NCBI GenBank assembly: GCA_965230755.1
Contig: CBDDLT010000023.1
Location: forward strand, 186,001 to 250,000
Length of the DNA: 64,000 bases
Source of the DNA: DATFJT01 sp965230755
GTDB lineage: Bacteria > Bacteroidota > Bacteroidia > Chitinophagales > Saprospiraceae
Direction of reading: 5' to 3'
A program made the position numbers and the translations under genes. The notes beneath the pieces are model-generated. The model was not told the origin of the DNA. It was given only the letters and a program-made list of their open reading frames with translations, and did no database searches. This document shows positions 53,999-63,534 of this stretch, one piece after another; position 1 is the stretch's first letter; every line of letters begins with the position of its first letter.

Positions 53999-56029
53999 TC
54001 AATAGATTATTATTTTTTGAGTTTCTCCGCAACCAAAACTATCAAACACAACGACTTCATATTCACCGGGTGCATCGGGAACCATAGAACTTTTATTTTC
54101 ATATGGTATAAGCATGTCTTCAAAATACCATTCAAAGTAATCAGCATCGAAATTCGTTTCACAAAAGATGGTTCCATAGGATAAATGTAATTCTACATTA
54201 AGCAAATCATTATGTGTTTGATTAAATAAAGATAATTCGAGCGGTTCTGCCCAGCATCCATTGTCATCTAACCCAAATAAAACTTGATTTATCGAAGTAT
54301 TATAAAACGAGGCTTTAGACCCAATGTATCTAGAGGTTGGGATTTCTTGGAATCTTCCATCGGGCATCCCATTTATAGCTTTAATCACATTTATGGAGTC
54401 GTTTATGAATAAATTCATAGTGCTACCACAAAGATTAGATCTTATTGGATTAATAAAAAGACTAGGGTTCTGGGGCTCAATTCCATTGGATATAATATAT
54501 ACACTATCCGACTCTAAAGATCTACATTGAGAGAAATTTATTGCATGCGCTGAAATCCAACCAGTATCCTTAGTAATAATATAAGAAGCCGTATCACCTG
54601 TTGACCAAACATATAAATAGTCTTCTCTCCGATCTTTTACTCCAAGACAAATTGCTTCATTCTTACATTTGACGATCGTATTTTGTACATCCGACCAATC
54701 GTCACTTGATTGTAAATAATCCTTATTCAATTCAATAATTTCAGGAATATCTGTTTCTGTCTTACTCTTCTCTAATCCAGGACTTATTGTACTGAAACAT
54801 CCTTCTCGATCGGTCAAATAGACTTGTATAGGTTGAGGACCCATAAACACTTTGTCAATGTAAGTTTTGTTGCTATCAAAGAGACCTAAACCTTGTGGAG
54901 CCGATAGTGTATCGATGATAGAATCAAAAGGAATACAGAACCTTTTTCCAAAAATATTAAGTAGTGAATCGAAGTAAATATTGGCATCAAAAGCTTGATC
55001 GCAATCGTCCTCAAAAAAATGAATAGCATAATATAGACCTTGTCCACCCCCTTCCGCCTGCCACAAAACATTGGAGGTATTGTAGAATTTAATTTCCGAC
55101 CTTTCTCTTAAATCATTATCTAACTTTACAAAGTTAGGGGTGAAAATTTTTGTACTTATTAGAGTATAATCGTCTATAGAATATGTTTTCAAAGCCCACG
55201 GATCGGACTGAAAAGCATAAATATGTTCTTGATCATGAGTTATAAAACTCTCTCTTCTGGACAATTCAACCACCAGGCTATCATTTCTAAGTCTACCGAA
55301 GAATCCAGAATCGTAAGAAAGAAACGCATGTTCATCCTTGATTTTAAAAGCATCAACCCCCACTATAGCATTCCCTTCAATTCCATTAAGAGCTTTTCTG
55401 GTATTAGGATCAAGAAGTCCTTGATTGATCTCAAAAGATATTATAGAATGTCCATCAGATGAAGAATTACCATCGTAAATGAAGACCTTTTCTCCTTTCG
55501 AATCAAACCGCACACTAGGAAAATGATGTTCTTCAAACTCTTCGAAAATTGCATTTTTTAAATTGTTGAAATCATACAAGCGAATTTCATCCTCCATAGT
55601 AAAAACAATTTGACCATCTGGGTAAACATCATAGTCGAGATATTCACCTGATAAATCAATCGTCGAATGAAGAGTTGAGGAGTTCAAATCATATATGTGG
55701 CATCGATATGAAGTTTCACCAAAACAACTTGCACCAATAAAAAGAAACTTATGATTATCGGTAAGGGCAGCTTTTCCTGTTGTCAAGCAATCGCTAATCG
55801 TATCGATTATCGTAATTTCACCTATATGTCTATCAAATTTGATGATTTCTGATTGATCTTGATCCGGAATTTCCCTAAATCCAACAAATACATCTTCATC
55901 GACTAGCAATTCAATTAGAAATATTTGATCTCTAAAGAGGTATGTTTTTACATTTCCAGAAAATTCAATTTGAGCAACTAATATCTGTTGAAAGCAAAAA
56001 AAAAGGTATAAAATGGATCTGAATTTCAT
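53999..56029 (-). CDS. secreted propeller-like protein without sorting domain
   Basis: 676 residues with a signal peptide (YLFFCFQQILVAQ). About 25-330 has repeated strands with alternation typical of a beta-propeller. Then come Cys-containing Ig/PKD-like modules similar in layout to those of the next protein, and it ends in EYEVVVFDSFGCGETQ with no T9SS C-terminal domain. It looks like an N-terminal paralogue of the downstream gene and is separated from it by only two bases. It could depend on its partner for surface retention, or stay in the periplasm. Not a truncated neighbour: both frames have good signal peptides. Confidence 0.7.
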   Translation of the reverse strand: MKFRSILYLFFCFQQILVAQIEFSGNVKTYLFRDQIFLIELLVDEDVFVGFREIPDQDQSEIIKFDRHIGEITIIDTISDCLTTGKAALTDNHKFLFIGASCFGETSYRCHIYDLNSSTLHSTIDLSGEYLDYDVYPDGQIVFTMEDEIRLYDFNNLKNAIFEEFEEHHFPSVRFDSKGEKVFIYDGNSSSDGHSIISFEINQGLLDPNTRKALNGIEGNAIVGVDAFKIKDEHAFLSYDSGFFGRLRNDSLVVELSRRESFITHDQEHIYAFQSDPWALKTYSIDDYTLISTKIFTPNFVKLDNDLRERSEIKFYNTSNVLWQAEGGGQGLYYAIHFFEDDCDQAFDANIYFDSLLNIFGKRFCIPFDSIIDTLSAPQGLGLFDSNKTYIDKVFMGPQPIQVYLTDREGCFSTISPGLEKSKTETDIPEIIELNKDYLQSSDDWSDVQNTIVKCKNEAICLGVKDRREDYLYVWSTGDTASYIITKDTGWISAHAINFSQCRSLESDSVYIISNGIEPQNPSLFINPIRSNLCGSTMNLFINDSINVIKAINGMPDGRFQEIPTSRYIGSKASFYNTSINQVLFGLDDNGCWAEPLELSLFNQTHNDLLNVELHLSYGTIFCETNFDADYFEWYFEDMLIPYENKSSMVPDAPGEYEVVVFDSFGCGETQKIIIY

Positions 56030-56212
56030 ACTATAGCGGAACTTAGGTCTAATTATATTCTAAATTTAATAATTTTTAAAGAATAATATTGGACTCGGAT
56101 AAGTTTTATCATTCCTAGCCAAAACGAATACTTAAATTGTAATTATTTGCTAAGTGAATTAGTTTTTTAAACTTATGGTTTTATTGTGGGTGAATAGCTA
56201 ACCTCGTCTAGA

Positions 56213-56905
56213 TTATTTCATAGGGCTTAGAAAATCCAAAGCATTCGACAATGCTTGACTATAATCTGCTTGGATATTGATACTCGAGTCTTCATCCCAT
56301 TCGACCTCTAACTCTTTAGCATGAAGGAACATCTGATCCATACCAAATTCATGTTTCCATATCCGGTTTTGCTTGTTGCAACCATGGGGTCTATCTCCAA
56401 TAATTGGATGAAAAATATGCGCCATATGCTTACGCAACTGATGGTGCCGACCGGTTACCGGTCTTAATTCTACAAGACTGTATCGAGAGGTGGCATGACC
56501 GCCAGAAGGAAAGGGAATTTCAAATTGATTCAGTAAGCGATAATGGGTGATGCTATCCTGTGTTTTGCCTTTTTCGTTGGTCAAAGGATAATCTATTGTA
56601 CCACTTTCTTTGATGTATCCTCTAACCAATGCATGGTAAACTTTTTTGACCTTCTTAGCTTCGAATCGGTTTCGAATCTCGCTTAAAGCTTCTTTGTTTT
56701 TAGCAAAAAGAAGTACTCCACTGGTTTTTCTATCAAGTCGATGAGCGGGATAAACTCGGTAACCAACTTGATCTCTCAATAATTGAAGGGCAAACTCATG
56801 CGTATTGCGCGCAATGGGTGATGGATGTACCAATAAACCGTGGGGCTTATTGATGGCAATCAAATTGTCATCTTCATGAACTAATTCCAATATTCCAGCA
56901 CTCAC
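56213..56905 (-). CDS. RluA-family pseudouridine synthase, TruC-like
   Basis: 230 residues. The catalytic Asp58 is in HRLDRKTSG, with INKPHGLLVHPS near 20 and RPVTGRHHQLRKH near 160, the expected RluA-fold motifs. It lacks an S4 domain. The short length and NKP...LLVHPS opening resemble TruC, which modifies U65 of tRNA; an rRNA target is also possible. Its ATG overlaps the amidohydrolase stop codon by four bases. Confidence 0.92.
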   Translation of the reverse strand: MSAGILELVHEDDNLIAINKPHGLLVHPSPIARNTHEFALQLLRDQVGYRVYPAHRLDRKTSGVLLFAKNKEALSEIRNRFEAKKVKKVYHALVRGYIKESGTIDYPLTNEKGKTQDSITHYRLLNQFEIPFPSGGHATSRYSLVELRPVTGRHHQLRKHMAHIFHPIIGDRPHGCNKQNRIWKHEFGMDQMFLHAKELEVEWDEDSSINIQADYSQALSNALDFLSPMK

Positions 56906-58074
56906 ACTAGTCTTGTCACTTTTGAAGAAGCAGTGACTTGACCCTTCTCGTCGGTGCTCAAGTGAAGTACACCAGGAGATTTTCCCTTTTCAAAACTACC
57001 CAATGTGTCCTCGACTCCCAAGGCCATACTTCCGTTGTAGCAGGCCCATGTTAAGAGCAAGCCAGTATCTAGAGCCGATTGATATTTTCGAAGGGTCTTA
57101 ATTTCTTCTAGAATGCTCAGTTGCCAATTCGAACTCAGACTATCGGTTCCGATGATCATTTTACTGTCTTGGTTCATAAAATGACCATAGCTCGGAAGCG
57201 TGTTTTCTATATACAAATTAGCATTGGGACAGGTGCACCAATAGAGCTTATCCAAGTAATTTTCGGCTTGGATGATATCCTCTTCTCCGGTAAAGCTATT
57301 GTGAATAAATAAAGTAGGAGTAGAAGGATTTAAGCTATGTAAAATACTTTTTAAGCTTGTTTTTCCAGTAGCTATAAAGTTGTCCAAGGGAAGATTGAAG
57401 TTTTCGTAGAAAGCGACAAAGTCCCCAGTCTTGTTGAGAAAAAATTGATCTTCCGGAATGGTTTCCTGATTGTGAATGCTCAATCGAAAAGAATTATTAT
57501 TTCCTACAATTCCCTTGAGCAATTCTCTGGAAACGCTATACGGTGCATGCGGGGTTATGGAGGCATTGATCCGGAGGTTTTCTGCTGTTTCAATGATGTT
57601 CAATCCTTGTTCCAGAGATGCCTCTGCATTTTGAGCCTGAAGCAAATCGAATAACTCAATAAAACTATGATAGTATATAGGGCTTTCAGCTTTCACTTTG
57701 AAAGTGTCCGTAGTATTACTTATATCTCCAACAGCTTGTATTCCTTGTTCCCACATGGATCGATCCGCTTCCTCAATTTTTTCTTGTATGACATTAGGAG
57801 GAAAATCCCTTTTGGTCACTACATCGCTAATGAAGGGAATTAGACCTGTTCCAGTAGGAATCTGATCCTTTAAATGAGATAGTTCCAAATGACAATGAGA
57901 ATTAATAAACCCGGGGCAGATGGCTCCTTTATAATGTTCTATCTGCGATCGATCATTATCTGGCAGGTCTTCTATGGCTTCAATTTTATCTTGATCATCA
58001 ATGAGAATGAACTTGTCCCTTAGAGCCTCAGCATTCTTTCCATCGTAAATATAGTCCGCCGTTATTTTTCTCAT
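56902..58074 (-). CDS. amidohydrolase family protein (deaminase-like)
   Basis: 390 residues of the metal-dependent amidohydrolase superfamily. Metal ligands: NSHCHLEL (HxH), TPHAPYSVS (His), HNSFTGEE (His) and GTDSLSSN (Asp). The order fits the subgroup that includes adenosine/S-adenosylhomocysteine and aminofutalosine deaminases; the latter would belong to menaquinone synthesis, but no other gene of that pathway is in the window. Cytoplasmic. It overlaps both neighbours by four bases (ATGA), so DUF1015 gene, amidohydrolase and pseudouridine synthase form an operon. Confidence 0.86.
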   Translation of the reverse strand: MRKITADYIYDGKNAEALRDKFILIDDQDKIEAIEDLPDNDRSQIEHYKGAICPGFINSHCHLELSHLKDQIPTGTGLIPFISDVVTKRDFPPNVIQEKIEEADRSMWEQGIQAVGDISNTTDTFKVKAESPIYYHSFIELFDLLQAQNAEASLEQGLNIIETAENLRINASITPHAPYSVSRELLKGIVGNNNSFRLSIHNQETIPEDQFFLNKTGDFVAFYENFNLPLDNFIATGKTSLKSILHSLNPSTPTLFIHNSFTGEEDIIQAENYLDKLYWCTCPNANLYIENTLPSYGHFMNQDSKMIIGTDSLSSNWQLSILEEIKTLRKYQSALDTGLLLTWACYNGSMALGVEDTLGSFEKGKSPGVLHLSTDEKGQVTASSKVTRLV

Positions 58075-59171
58075 AATTCTTGTATAATCAATCCGTTTTT
58101 TAATCGAGGTTCGAACAGGGTAGATTTCGGTGGAAGAATGGTCTCTTCTTTGACCAAGGCGTAAAATTCATCTTTGCTCATTCTAGGCAGTACAAAGGCG
58201 ATGGAGTGGTTTCGAATATGGGTTTGTTCGATAAGTTCAGGAATCCCCGAGGTAGAGAATATATAATTGATTCTAGAATCTTCTCGGATGTCCTTGCAGT
58301 GAAAGATTTTTTCGCAGACGTATTCGTTGAACAAATCGGCATCCAAAAGAAGAGGACTTTTGGACTCTTTTAAAATATGGGCTTTCCAGCTCAGTTTCAT
58401 CCAACGATCCGGATAATACAAAAGTAGATCGTGTTTTTTCAAGTCTATGTCTACCTGAGCACGAGGATCTTCATAATCGGTAATGTCAAAAATTTCTCCC
58501 AGACGATCCATCAATTGTATTGGATTAGAGACTATTTGTTCGTCTGTAATGACGCGATGAAAACTCTTAATATCCAGGTTTTTCAGAGAAAAGAAGGCAC
58601 TCATGATCTTGTTGTGAGATTTATCCTTTGGATTTTCTTTTTTCTTCGAATAAAAAGCGGCACTTCGATGATGACCGTCCGCAATATACATGGTTGAAAC
58701 CGGCTCTATTTGTTCTTGAATTCTTTTAATCCATTTTTTCTTACTGACCATCCATTTTTCATGGATGCTACCATCTTTCAAAAGGTAGAACTCATCGGCT
58801 TTATGATTGACACAATACCGCTGCAGCATTTCTTCCAGCTCATTGATTGGTTCATAGGTTAGAATGATGGGTTTTATGAGGGCATTTCTGGTCTCCAGAA
58901 GCATTTTCTGATTTTGTTGCTTATGGCTAATGGTCAATTCGTGTTTAACAATATTTCCTTTGGCGTATTCTTCAATATTGCATAGAGCTACGAAACCTAG
59001 GTAAACCTTGTTATTCTTTAGTATCCTATATATACAAATGGATTCTTTTTTCCTGGTTCGAGTTGTGAATTCATGGATATTGGAATAATCTTTTTTCGCC
59101 GCTTTAATGTAAGTTCCAATATCCGCTTGGTTCTGTGTTGGACCAGAAAATGTATAGGGAAATATATGCAT
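58071..59171 (-). CDS. DUF1015 family protein
   Basis: 366 residues; starts MHIFPYTFSGPTQNQAD. The central YIADGHHRSAAFYSKKK is the family hallmark, and SFHRVITDEQ and YIFSTSGIPEL also match. No signal peptide; cytoplasmic. DUF1015 proteins are sometimes called HTH or SpoOJ-like, without good evidence. First gene of a three-gene operon with an amidohydrolase; possible small-molecule metabolism. The 143 bases upstream contain nothing I recognise. Confidence 0.88.
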   Translation of the reverse strand: MHIFPYTFSGPTQNQADIGTYIKAAKKDYSNIHEFTTRTRKKESICIYRILKNNKVYLGFVALCNIEEYAKGNIVKHELTISHKQQNQKMLLETRNALIKPIILTYEPINELEEMLQRYCVNHKADEFYLLKDGSIHEKWMVSKKKWIKRIQEQIEPVSTMYIADGHHRSAAFYSKKKENPKDKSHNKIMSAFFSLKNLDIKSFHRVITDEQIVSNPIQLMDRLGEIFDITDYEDPRAQVDIDLKKHDLLLYYPDRWMKLSWKAHILKESKSPLLLDADLFNEYVCEKIFHCKDIREDSRINYIFSTSGIPELIEQTHIRNHSIAFVLPRMSKDEFYALVKEETILPPKSTLFEPRLKNGLIIQEL

Positions 59172-59314
59172 AATAGTAGTTTAATCCGCCTTCACATCCG
59201 CTCTGCCGGACGAGAAGAGTTCGGTTTAATTCCTAAGGGCTTACATCGGAACAAGGCTCCAACGCTTGACCTCGGTTCATACCTTTAATTCAGAGCAGGC
59301 CAAAACTAAGAAAT

Positions 59315-59743
59315 TCAGAGAAAATCTGCCGATTTTATTTGAGCGAGATAAGTCTCCTCCTTTTCACGCATCAAATTCTTCTCCAATTCTTCTTTGTCTT
59401 TATACCCCAGCATATGTAGCACTCCATGAATGATTACACGGCTCAACTCTTTAGTAAAATCTTGTTTCAGGGTATTGGCATTGTCTCGAACTCGGTCTAC
59501 GCTGATAAAAAGGTCCGTATGTATTGGTTCATACTGGTAAGGGAAGGTGATGATGTCGGTGTAATAATCGTGATGTAAGTATTTTTTATTGACTTCAAGT
59601 AGTGCCTCGTCATCCATAAAAATGATATTGATCTCGTGAATACTTTGATTTTCCTGTAAAACCATTTCACCAATGAGTTCGATCAATTGAGGTTCCATAG
59701 AAAATTGAAAATCAATTTCCTGAGAATAGAAATTAATGTTCAT
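59315..59743 (-). CDS. ybeY: endoribonuclease / rRNA maturation factor YbeY
   Basis: 142 residues. YbeY is a zinc-dependent RNase acting in 16S rRNA 3'-end maturation and ribosome quality control. The motif is present as IIHGVLHMLGYKDKEE: two of the three canonical His are kept (HxxxH), but the usual DH of GYDH is replaced by KDK, so the third ligand would have to be the Asp or another residue. I recall the same change in other Bacteroidota. The typical DIITFPY near 70 is present. It lies 21 bases after the RsbW-like gene. Confidence 0.9.
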   Translation of the reverse strand: MNINFYSQEIDFQFSMEPQLIELIGEMVLQENQSIHEINIIFMDDEALLEVNKKYLHHDYYTDIITFPYQYEPIHTDLFISVDRVRDNANTLKQDFTKELSRVIIHGVLHMLGYKDKEELEKNLMREKEETYLAQIKSADFL

Positions 59744-59764
59744 CCAGGAAAATTATGCGTGACA

Positions 59765-60172
59765 CTAGTTATTCAATTGAAAATTCAAGACAACAGTGCT
59801 GCCATCGTTGCGGTATGACACTTCATCACTCAAACTACGCATCAAGAAAAGACCTCGGCCATGACAGTTGTGTATACTGTGGGATGCGATAGGATCATAA
59901 GTACAATTATGGATATTAAAACCCTCTCCCTCGTCGGAAACTGCAAATTGTAGTCTGGTCGAATTGGAATACATCTGAATAGTAACCTTTTTGTTGTGAT
60001 CGTATTTATTGCCGTGCTTAATAGCATTATTGACAGCCTCCATAAGGGCTACAAGGATATCACCAAAAAGATTTTCGCAGTTACACTTGTCAGAAAGGAA
60101 AGATTTCAAAACCAACTCAAGATCGTTGACGCTCTCGCTGGTAGAATTCATCTCTATTACTTCTCTTGTCAT
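59765..60172 (-). CDS. RsbW-like HATPase (anti-sigma/serine kinase-type) protein
   Basis: About 135 residues, a single GHKL ATPase domain. The N box is EAVNNAIKHGNK, G1 is SDEGEGFN, and the G2 region is CHGRGLFLMRSLSDEV. This is the RsbW/SpoIIAB type: the family binds ATP and phosphorylates an anti-anti-sigma partner or holds a sigma factor. No partner gene is adjacent. I start at the ATG at 60172; the frame remains open to a TTG at 60217 that overlaps the DUF4175 stop codon, so a longer N-terminus coupled to that gene is possible. Co-transcribed with ybeY. Confidence 0.88.
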   Translation of the reverse strand: MTREVIEMNSTSESVNDLELVLKSFLSDKCNCENLFGDILVALMEAVNNAIKHGNKYDHNKKVTIQMYSNSTRLQFAVSDEGEGFNIHNCTYDPIASHSIHNCHGRGLFLMRSLSDEVSYRNDGSTVVLNFQLNN

Positions 60173-60213
60173 CCTAAAAGTACCAGATTGAATAGAAAAA
60201 TATAAAAAAGAAA

Positions 60214-63200
60214 TCAATTTTGCAACGATTCGAAATAATCCTCTACCAATTTTTTGTAGAAAGGAGTCAAATCCGGATTGACTTTTCGATACTCCTGAAT
60301 CTCCGATTTTCTTTTATTTAGGTAGTCTTCAAGCCCCGGAGGAAGATCGCGAGCGATATCTTTTCCGCTTTCAGATTTTCTTTTATTATCCTTTCCTTTT
60401 TCTCTTTCCGCTCTTTCAGATTCCAGTAATCTGGAGTGAATCATTTCTTGCCTTTTTAACATTTCAGCCGTAAGTCGTTTGTTGACAAGATCCTTTTCTA
60501 TTTTGTTCATCTCATCCATAAGCTTTCTCAGTTCTTCAGCATTTTGGCCTCGCTGCTGCGCATCCCGTTCCATTTCACTCAATGCTTTTCTCAAAGCAGC
60601 TTGTTGAGCGGCCATTTTTGCAAACTCCTTGCTTGTTCCTCCTTGTCCGCCATCTTGCATGCGTTTGAGTAGGTCTTTCATCTGTTGGTTCAGCGACTTC
60701 TGTCCCTTAGATATTTGATCTTTTGGCTTACCACTTCCCGGTTTGGGGTTGCTGCCGCCTGGTTTATTGCAGTTTTGATTCCCCGGCATACCTTTGCCCA
60801 TCTGCTCCTGCATGCTTTGCATGGCTTCACTCAACATGAGGGCCAGATCGTTGATATTGGTCATTACACGCTGTTGGCTTTCTTGACCTGTATTCGTCTT
60901 TCTGTCCTCCAGAGAGGTGATAGAATGATCGAAGTGCAACTTGACATCCGAAACTTTCTCCATGACAAATGCTTCGATTTGCGTATTTCTCTTACTCAGA
61001 GCTACTAGACTATCTTCAACAACTTGAAAATCATCGGAGAGCTTCTTTTGATTTTGGACCCCTGTCACATATTTAGGAGTATTGATTTTTGTCTGATCAA
61101 ATACATCGATGAGTTGTTCTTGATCAAAGGATATCGTAACCAGATTCTCCAAAATTTGTCTGAGCACCTCCATGTCCTCTTGTTGCTGCTCCTGAGCACC
61201 GGATTCCATTGATGCCTGCATAGTTTGAGCCATCTTCTGCATAGACTCAGATGATTCTTGCTGTGATTCAGACGCCTTCTGAGAGTCGTTTTGCTCCATA
61301 TTCTCCTCAGCATCGTTCAGTTTTTCGTCGACTTCTTGCTCCTCTTCCGAAAGGTCACCAAAAGGCATTTTGTTTTCTAGCTCCTCATTCTCTTTTTTGA
61401 TTTCCTCCATTTCCTCCTTGATGTCCTCAAACTCCTCTTTTATCTCCTCCTGTTCTTTTTTGTTTTCTTCAGTAACACCTTCTTCTTTCGTTTTTTCCGA
61501 GAGTTCTTGCTGTTTTTTCGCAAGTTCTTCGAGCTTCTCAACTTCCTGGTTCATTCTGTTTTCAAGGTCAAGTTGCTTGTAGAGTTCCATCATTCGATCC
61601 AACTCCATTTCCATCTCCTCTTCGTTGATTTCCATTTCCTCGGTCAACTCAAGCATTTTATCCTTGTTCATCTCTTCCATGAGGTCTTGAATCTTCTCCA
61701 TCAACTCTTTGGTCTCCTCGTCCATCATCTCTTCAAAGAGTTCTTGAAGCTCCTTCTGTTTTTCCAAAAGTTCTTTTTTCTCCGGAGTTAACTCATTCTG
61801 CTTCTCGAGATTTTCTTCAAGGTTTTTCTTGATATCTTCGATTTCCTTTTCAAGCTCTTTTTGCTCTTCCAGAATTTTTTCAAGGTCTTTCTTGTCTTGC
61901 CAAGAAGCTTCTTTTTTCTGGAGAAGTTTCTCTCGGAGCTTTTTCAGCTTTTCCTGAATCTTTTTAGACTCATCAATTCTCTTCTTCATTTTATCGAGAG
62001 ACTCCTGAGTGTTTTCTTCTATCTTTTCCTCTATTTCTTCTTTTCCAGCCTTGCGGAAGCTGTAAATCTGCGATTTGCTTGATTTACTTCCGTTGATGCC
62101 ATCATTGTCAAAAACTTCGAAGTAGTAAGAAAGCTGATCCCCTGGCTCCATTTCGAAACTTCCGATGTCTAGCATATATTCGAAATTGGCCAGACTACCA
62201 CTTGGTTTGGTCATGGGAATGGATTCCTTCTTCTTTTCTCTGCCCATTTCATCTCTTATCGTATAGACAAGCTGATTTGAAGTGAGTCCGTAGTCATCAG
62301 AAATGGTGCCGGAGTAAAAAACAAAACTTTGATCCGTGCTATCTACAAAACTGTTGACCGTGATGGAAGGGAACTCATCTTTAATAATTTGTATCGAATA
62401 ATTGACACTGTCCATGAGCTGGTATGGTGAGTGCTCAATTTTCAAAGTGTAGTTACCTGGCTTGCGCAGCATTTTACTGATGGCATACCTATTTTCCCCT
62501 GAGACTTCCAGCTGCTTAGATTCATTGTAAAGAATAAAGTCAAAATTATCCACGGCCCTGGTTTCAAATATCCATGACACCTTTGATCCTTCAGGAATAT
62601 TCAGATCGCCAATGCTCTGCAGGCTTTCGTTATTCATTCCTGTATATCGTGGAACTTTGATGTCAACGGTAAAGTCTACTATGCTTGGTCTTGCAATGAC
62701 ATTAATCTCATGCTCTTTCGACTGAAAACCGTTGGCCGTAAATTTGAACTTGGTATTCTTGTTTAGGTTTTTTAGAACGTACTGGTAATGGTTATCATCC
62801 GTCTTAACCATATTGTAGTTGAATCCATTCAATTCCAATCCAACTGATTGAGGCAAGGCTTTCCCATCAACGGATAAATTAAGGGTAAGATCACTGTTCT
62901 CCGGAACTGTAAGGTCAGAATTTTCCAAGATAAAGTTGAACGGCATTTCCATCTCGTAGTCCGTATTATTTCGAATAATACGTTCCGTGCTGTCTTTGAT
63001 CAATGAAGGTGAGGCAATGAAAAGTCCAACAATGATCATCAATGGAGGCAATACCCATTTCAGATACTTTTTATTTTTCGATAGGTCTATTGCATTCTGA
63101 AAAGGAGTGATTCTTAGCTGACTGGCTTTTTGTTCGATACTAGCTTCAATGAGCTTTTTGCTCACATTGCTGTTTTGATGTATGCTGTTTTCGAGTTGCA

Positions 63201-63534
63201 GAACATTGAGCAATTTATCTTCTACATTGGAAAAATGTTCTCCTATGATAGTGGCGGCCTTATCTCTAGAAATGATTTGCCCCAACTTGAAGTATTGTAG
63301 TAAAGGTCGAACTACCCAATAGATGGAAGTTCCTATTCCAGTGAGTAGCAGGGTATAAAAAAAGAACTTTCGAATTCCTTTATCAAAATAGAACTGAGAC
63401 TCAAGAAGGCCAAAAACCAACCACATCCCCAGCAATATACCACTGGTCCACATAATTCCTCGAATGATTCTATTCAAGTAGAATTTGCGAATGAAACCAT
63501 CCAGTTGACTGATAAGATATTCGTAATTATTCAT
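60214..63534 (-). CDS. DUF4175 family protein, membrane-anchored coiled coil
   Basis: 1106 residues. Three hydrophobic helices are visible (about 25-45, 57-75 and 160-180), then an extracytoplasmic beta-rich part (about 200-495), and a very long Glu/Lys/Gln-rich coiled coil from about 505 to 800 with further coiled segments after 940. The N-terminal pattern YLISQLDGFIRKFY and the coiled layout fit DUF4175, a Bacteroidota envelope family of unknown function. With its N-terminal helices in the inner membrane the long coiled part could reach across the periplasm; topology is inference. It leads an operon with an RsbW-like ATPase and ybeY. Confidence 0.82.
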   Translation of the reverse strand: MNNYEYLISQLDGFIRKFYLNRIIRGIMWTSGILLGMWLVFGLLESQFYFDKGIRKFFFYTLLLTGIGTSIYWVVRPLLQYFKLGQIISRDKAATIIGEHFSNVEDKLLNVLQLENSIHQNSNVSKKLIEASIEQKASQLRITPFQNAIDLSKNKKYLKWVLPPLMIIVGLFIASPSLIKDSTERIIRNNTDYEMEMPFNFILENSDLTVPENSDLTLNLSVDGKALPQSVGLELNGFNYNMVKTDDNHYQYVLKNLNKNTKFKFTANGFQSKEHEINVIARPSIVDFTVDIKVPRYTGMNNESLQSIGDLNIPEGSKVSWIFETRAVDNFDFILYNESKQLEVSGENRYAISKMLRKPGNYTLKIEHSPYQLMDSVNYSIQIIKDEFPSITVNSFVDSTDQSFVFYSGTISDDYGLTSNQLVYTIRDEMGREKKKESIPMTKPSGSLANFEYMLDIGSFEMEPGDQLSYYFEVFDNDGINGSKSSKSQIYSFRKAGKEEIEEKIEENTQESLDKMKKRIDESKKIQEKLKKLREKLLQKKEASWQDKKDLEKILEEQKELEKEIEDIKKNLEENLEKQNELTPEKKELLEKQKELQELFEEMMDEETKELMEKIQDLMEEMNKDKMLELTEEMEINEEEMEMELDRMMELYKQLDLENRMNQEVEKLEELAKKQQELSEKTKEEGVTEENKKEQEEIKEEFEDIKEEMEEIKKENEELENKMPFGDLSEEEQEVDEKLNDAEENMEQNDSQKASESQQESSESMQKMAQTMQASMESGAQEQQQEDMEVLRQILENLVTISFDQEQLIDVFDQTKINTPKYVTGVQNQKKLSDDFQVVEDSLVALSKRNTQIEAFVMEKVSDVKLHFDHSITSLEDRKTNTGQESQQRVMTNINDLALMLSEAMQSMQEQMGKGMPGNQNCNKPGGSNPKPGSGKPKDQISKGQKSLNQQMKDLLKRMQDGGQGGTSKEFAKMAAQQAALRKALSEMERDAQQRGQNAEELRKLMDEMNKIEKDLVNKRLTAEMLKRQEMIHSRLLESERAEREKGKDNKRKSESGKDIARDLPPGLEDYLNKRKSEIQEYRKVNPDLTPFYKKLVEDYFESLQN

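Noticed and set aside
59172..59314. Possible tRNA or small RNA in the gap before ybeY
   Set aside because: The GC-rich stretch does not fold as a cloverleaf and lacks a GGTTC-type T loop in the right place.
61370..62082. Open frames on the plus strand inside the DUF4175 gene
   Set aside because: They are the antisense of a Glu/Lys-rich coiled coil, giving Ser/Phe/Leu-rich low-complexity peptides; no ribosome site or family.
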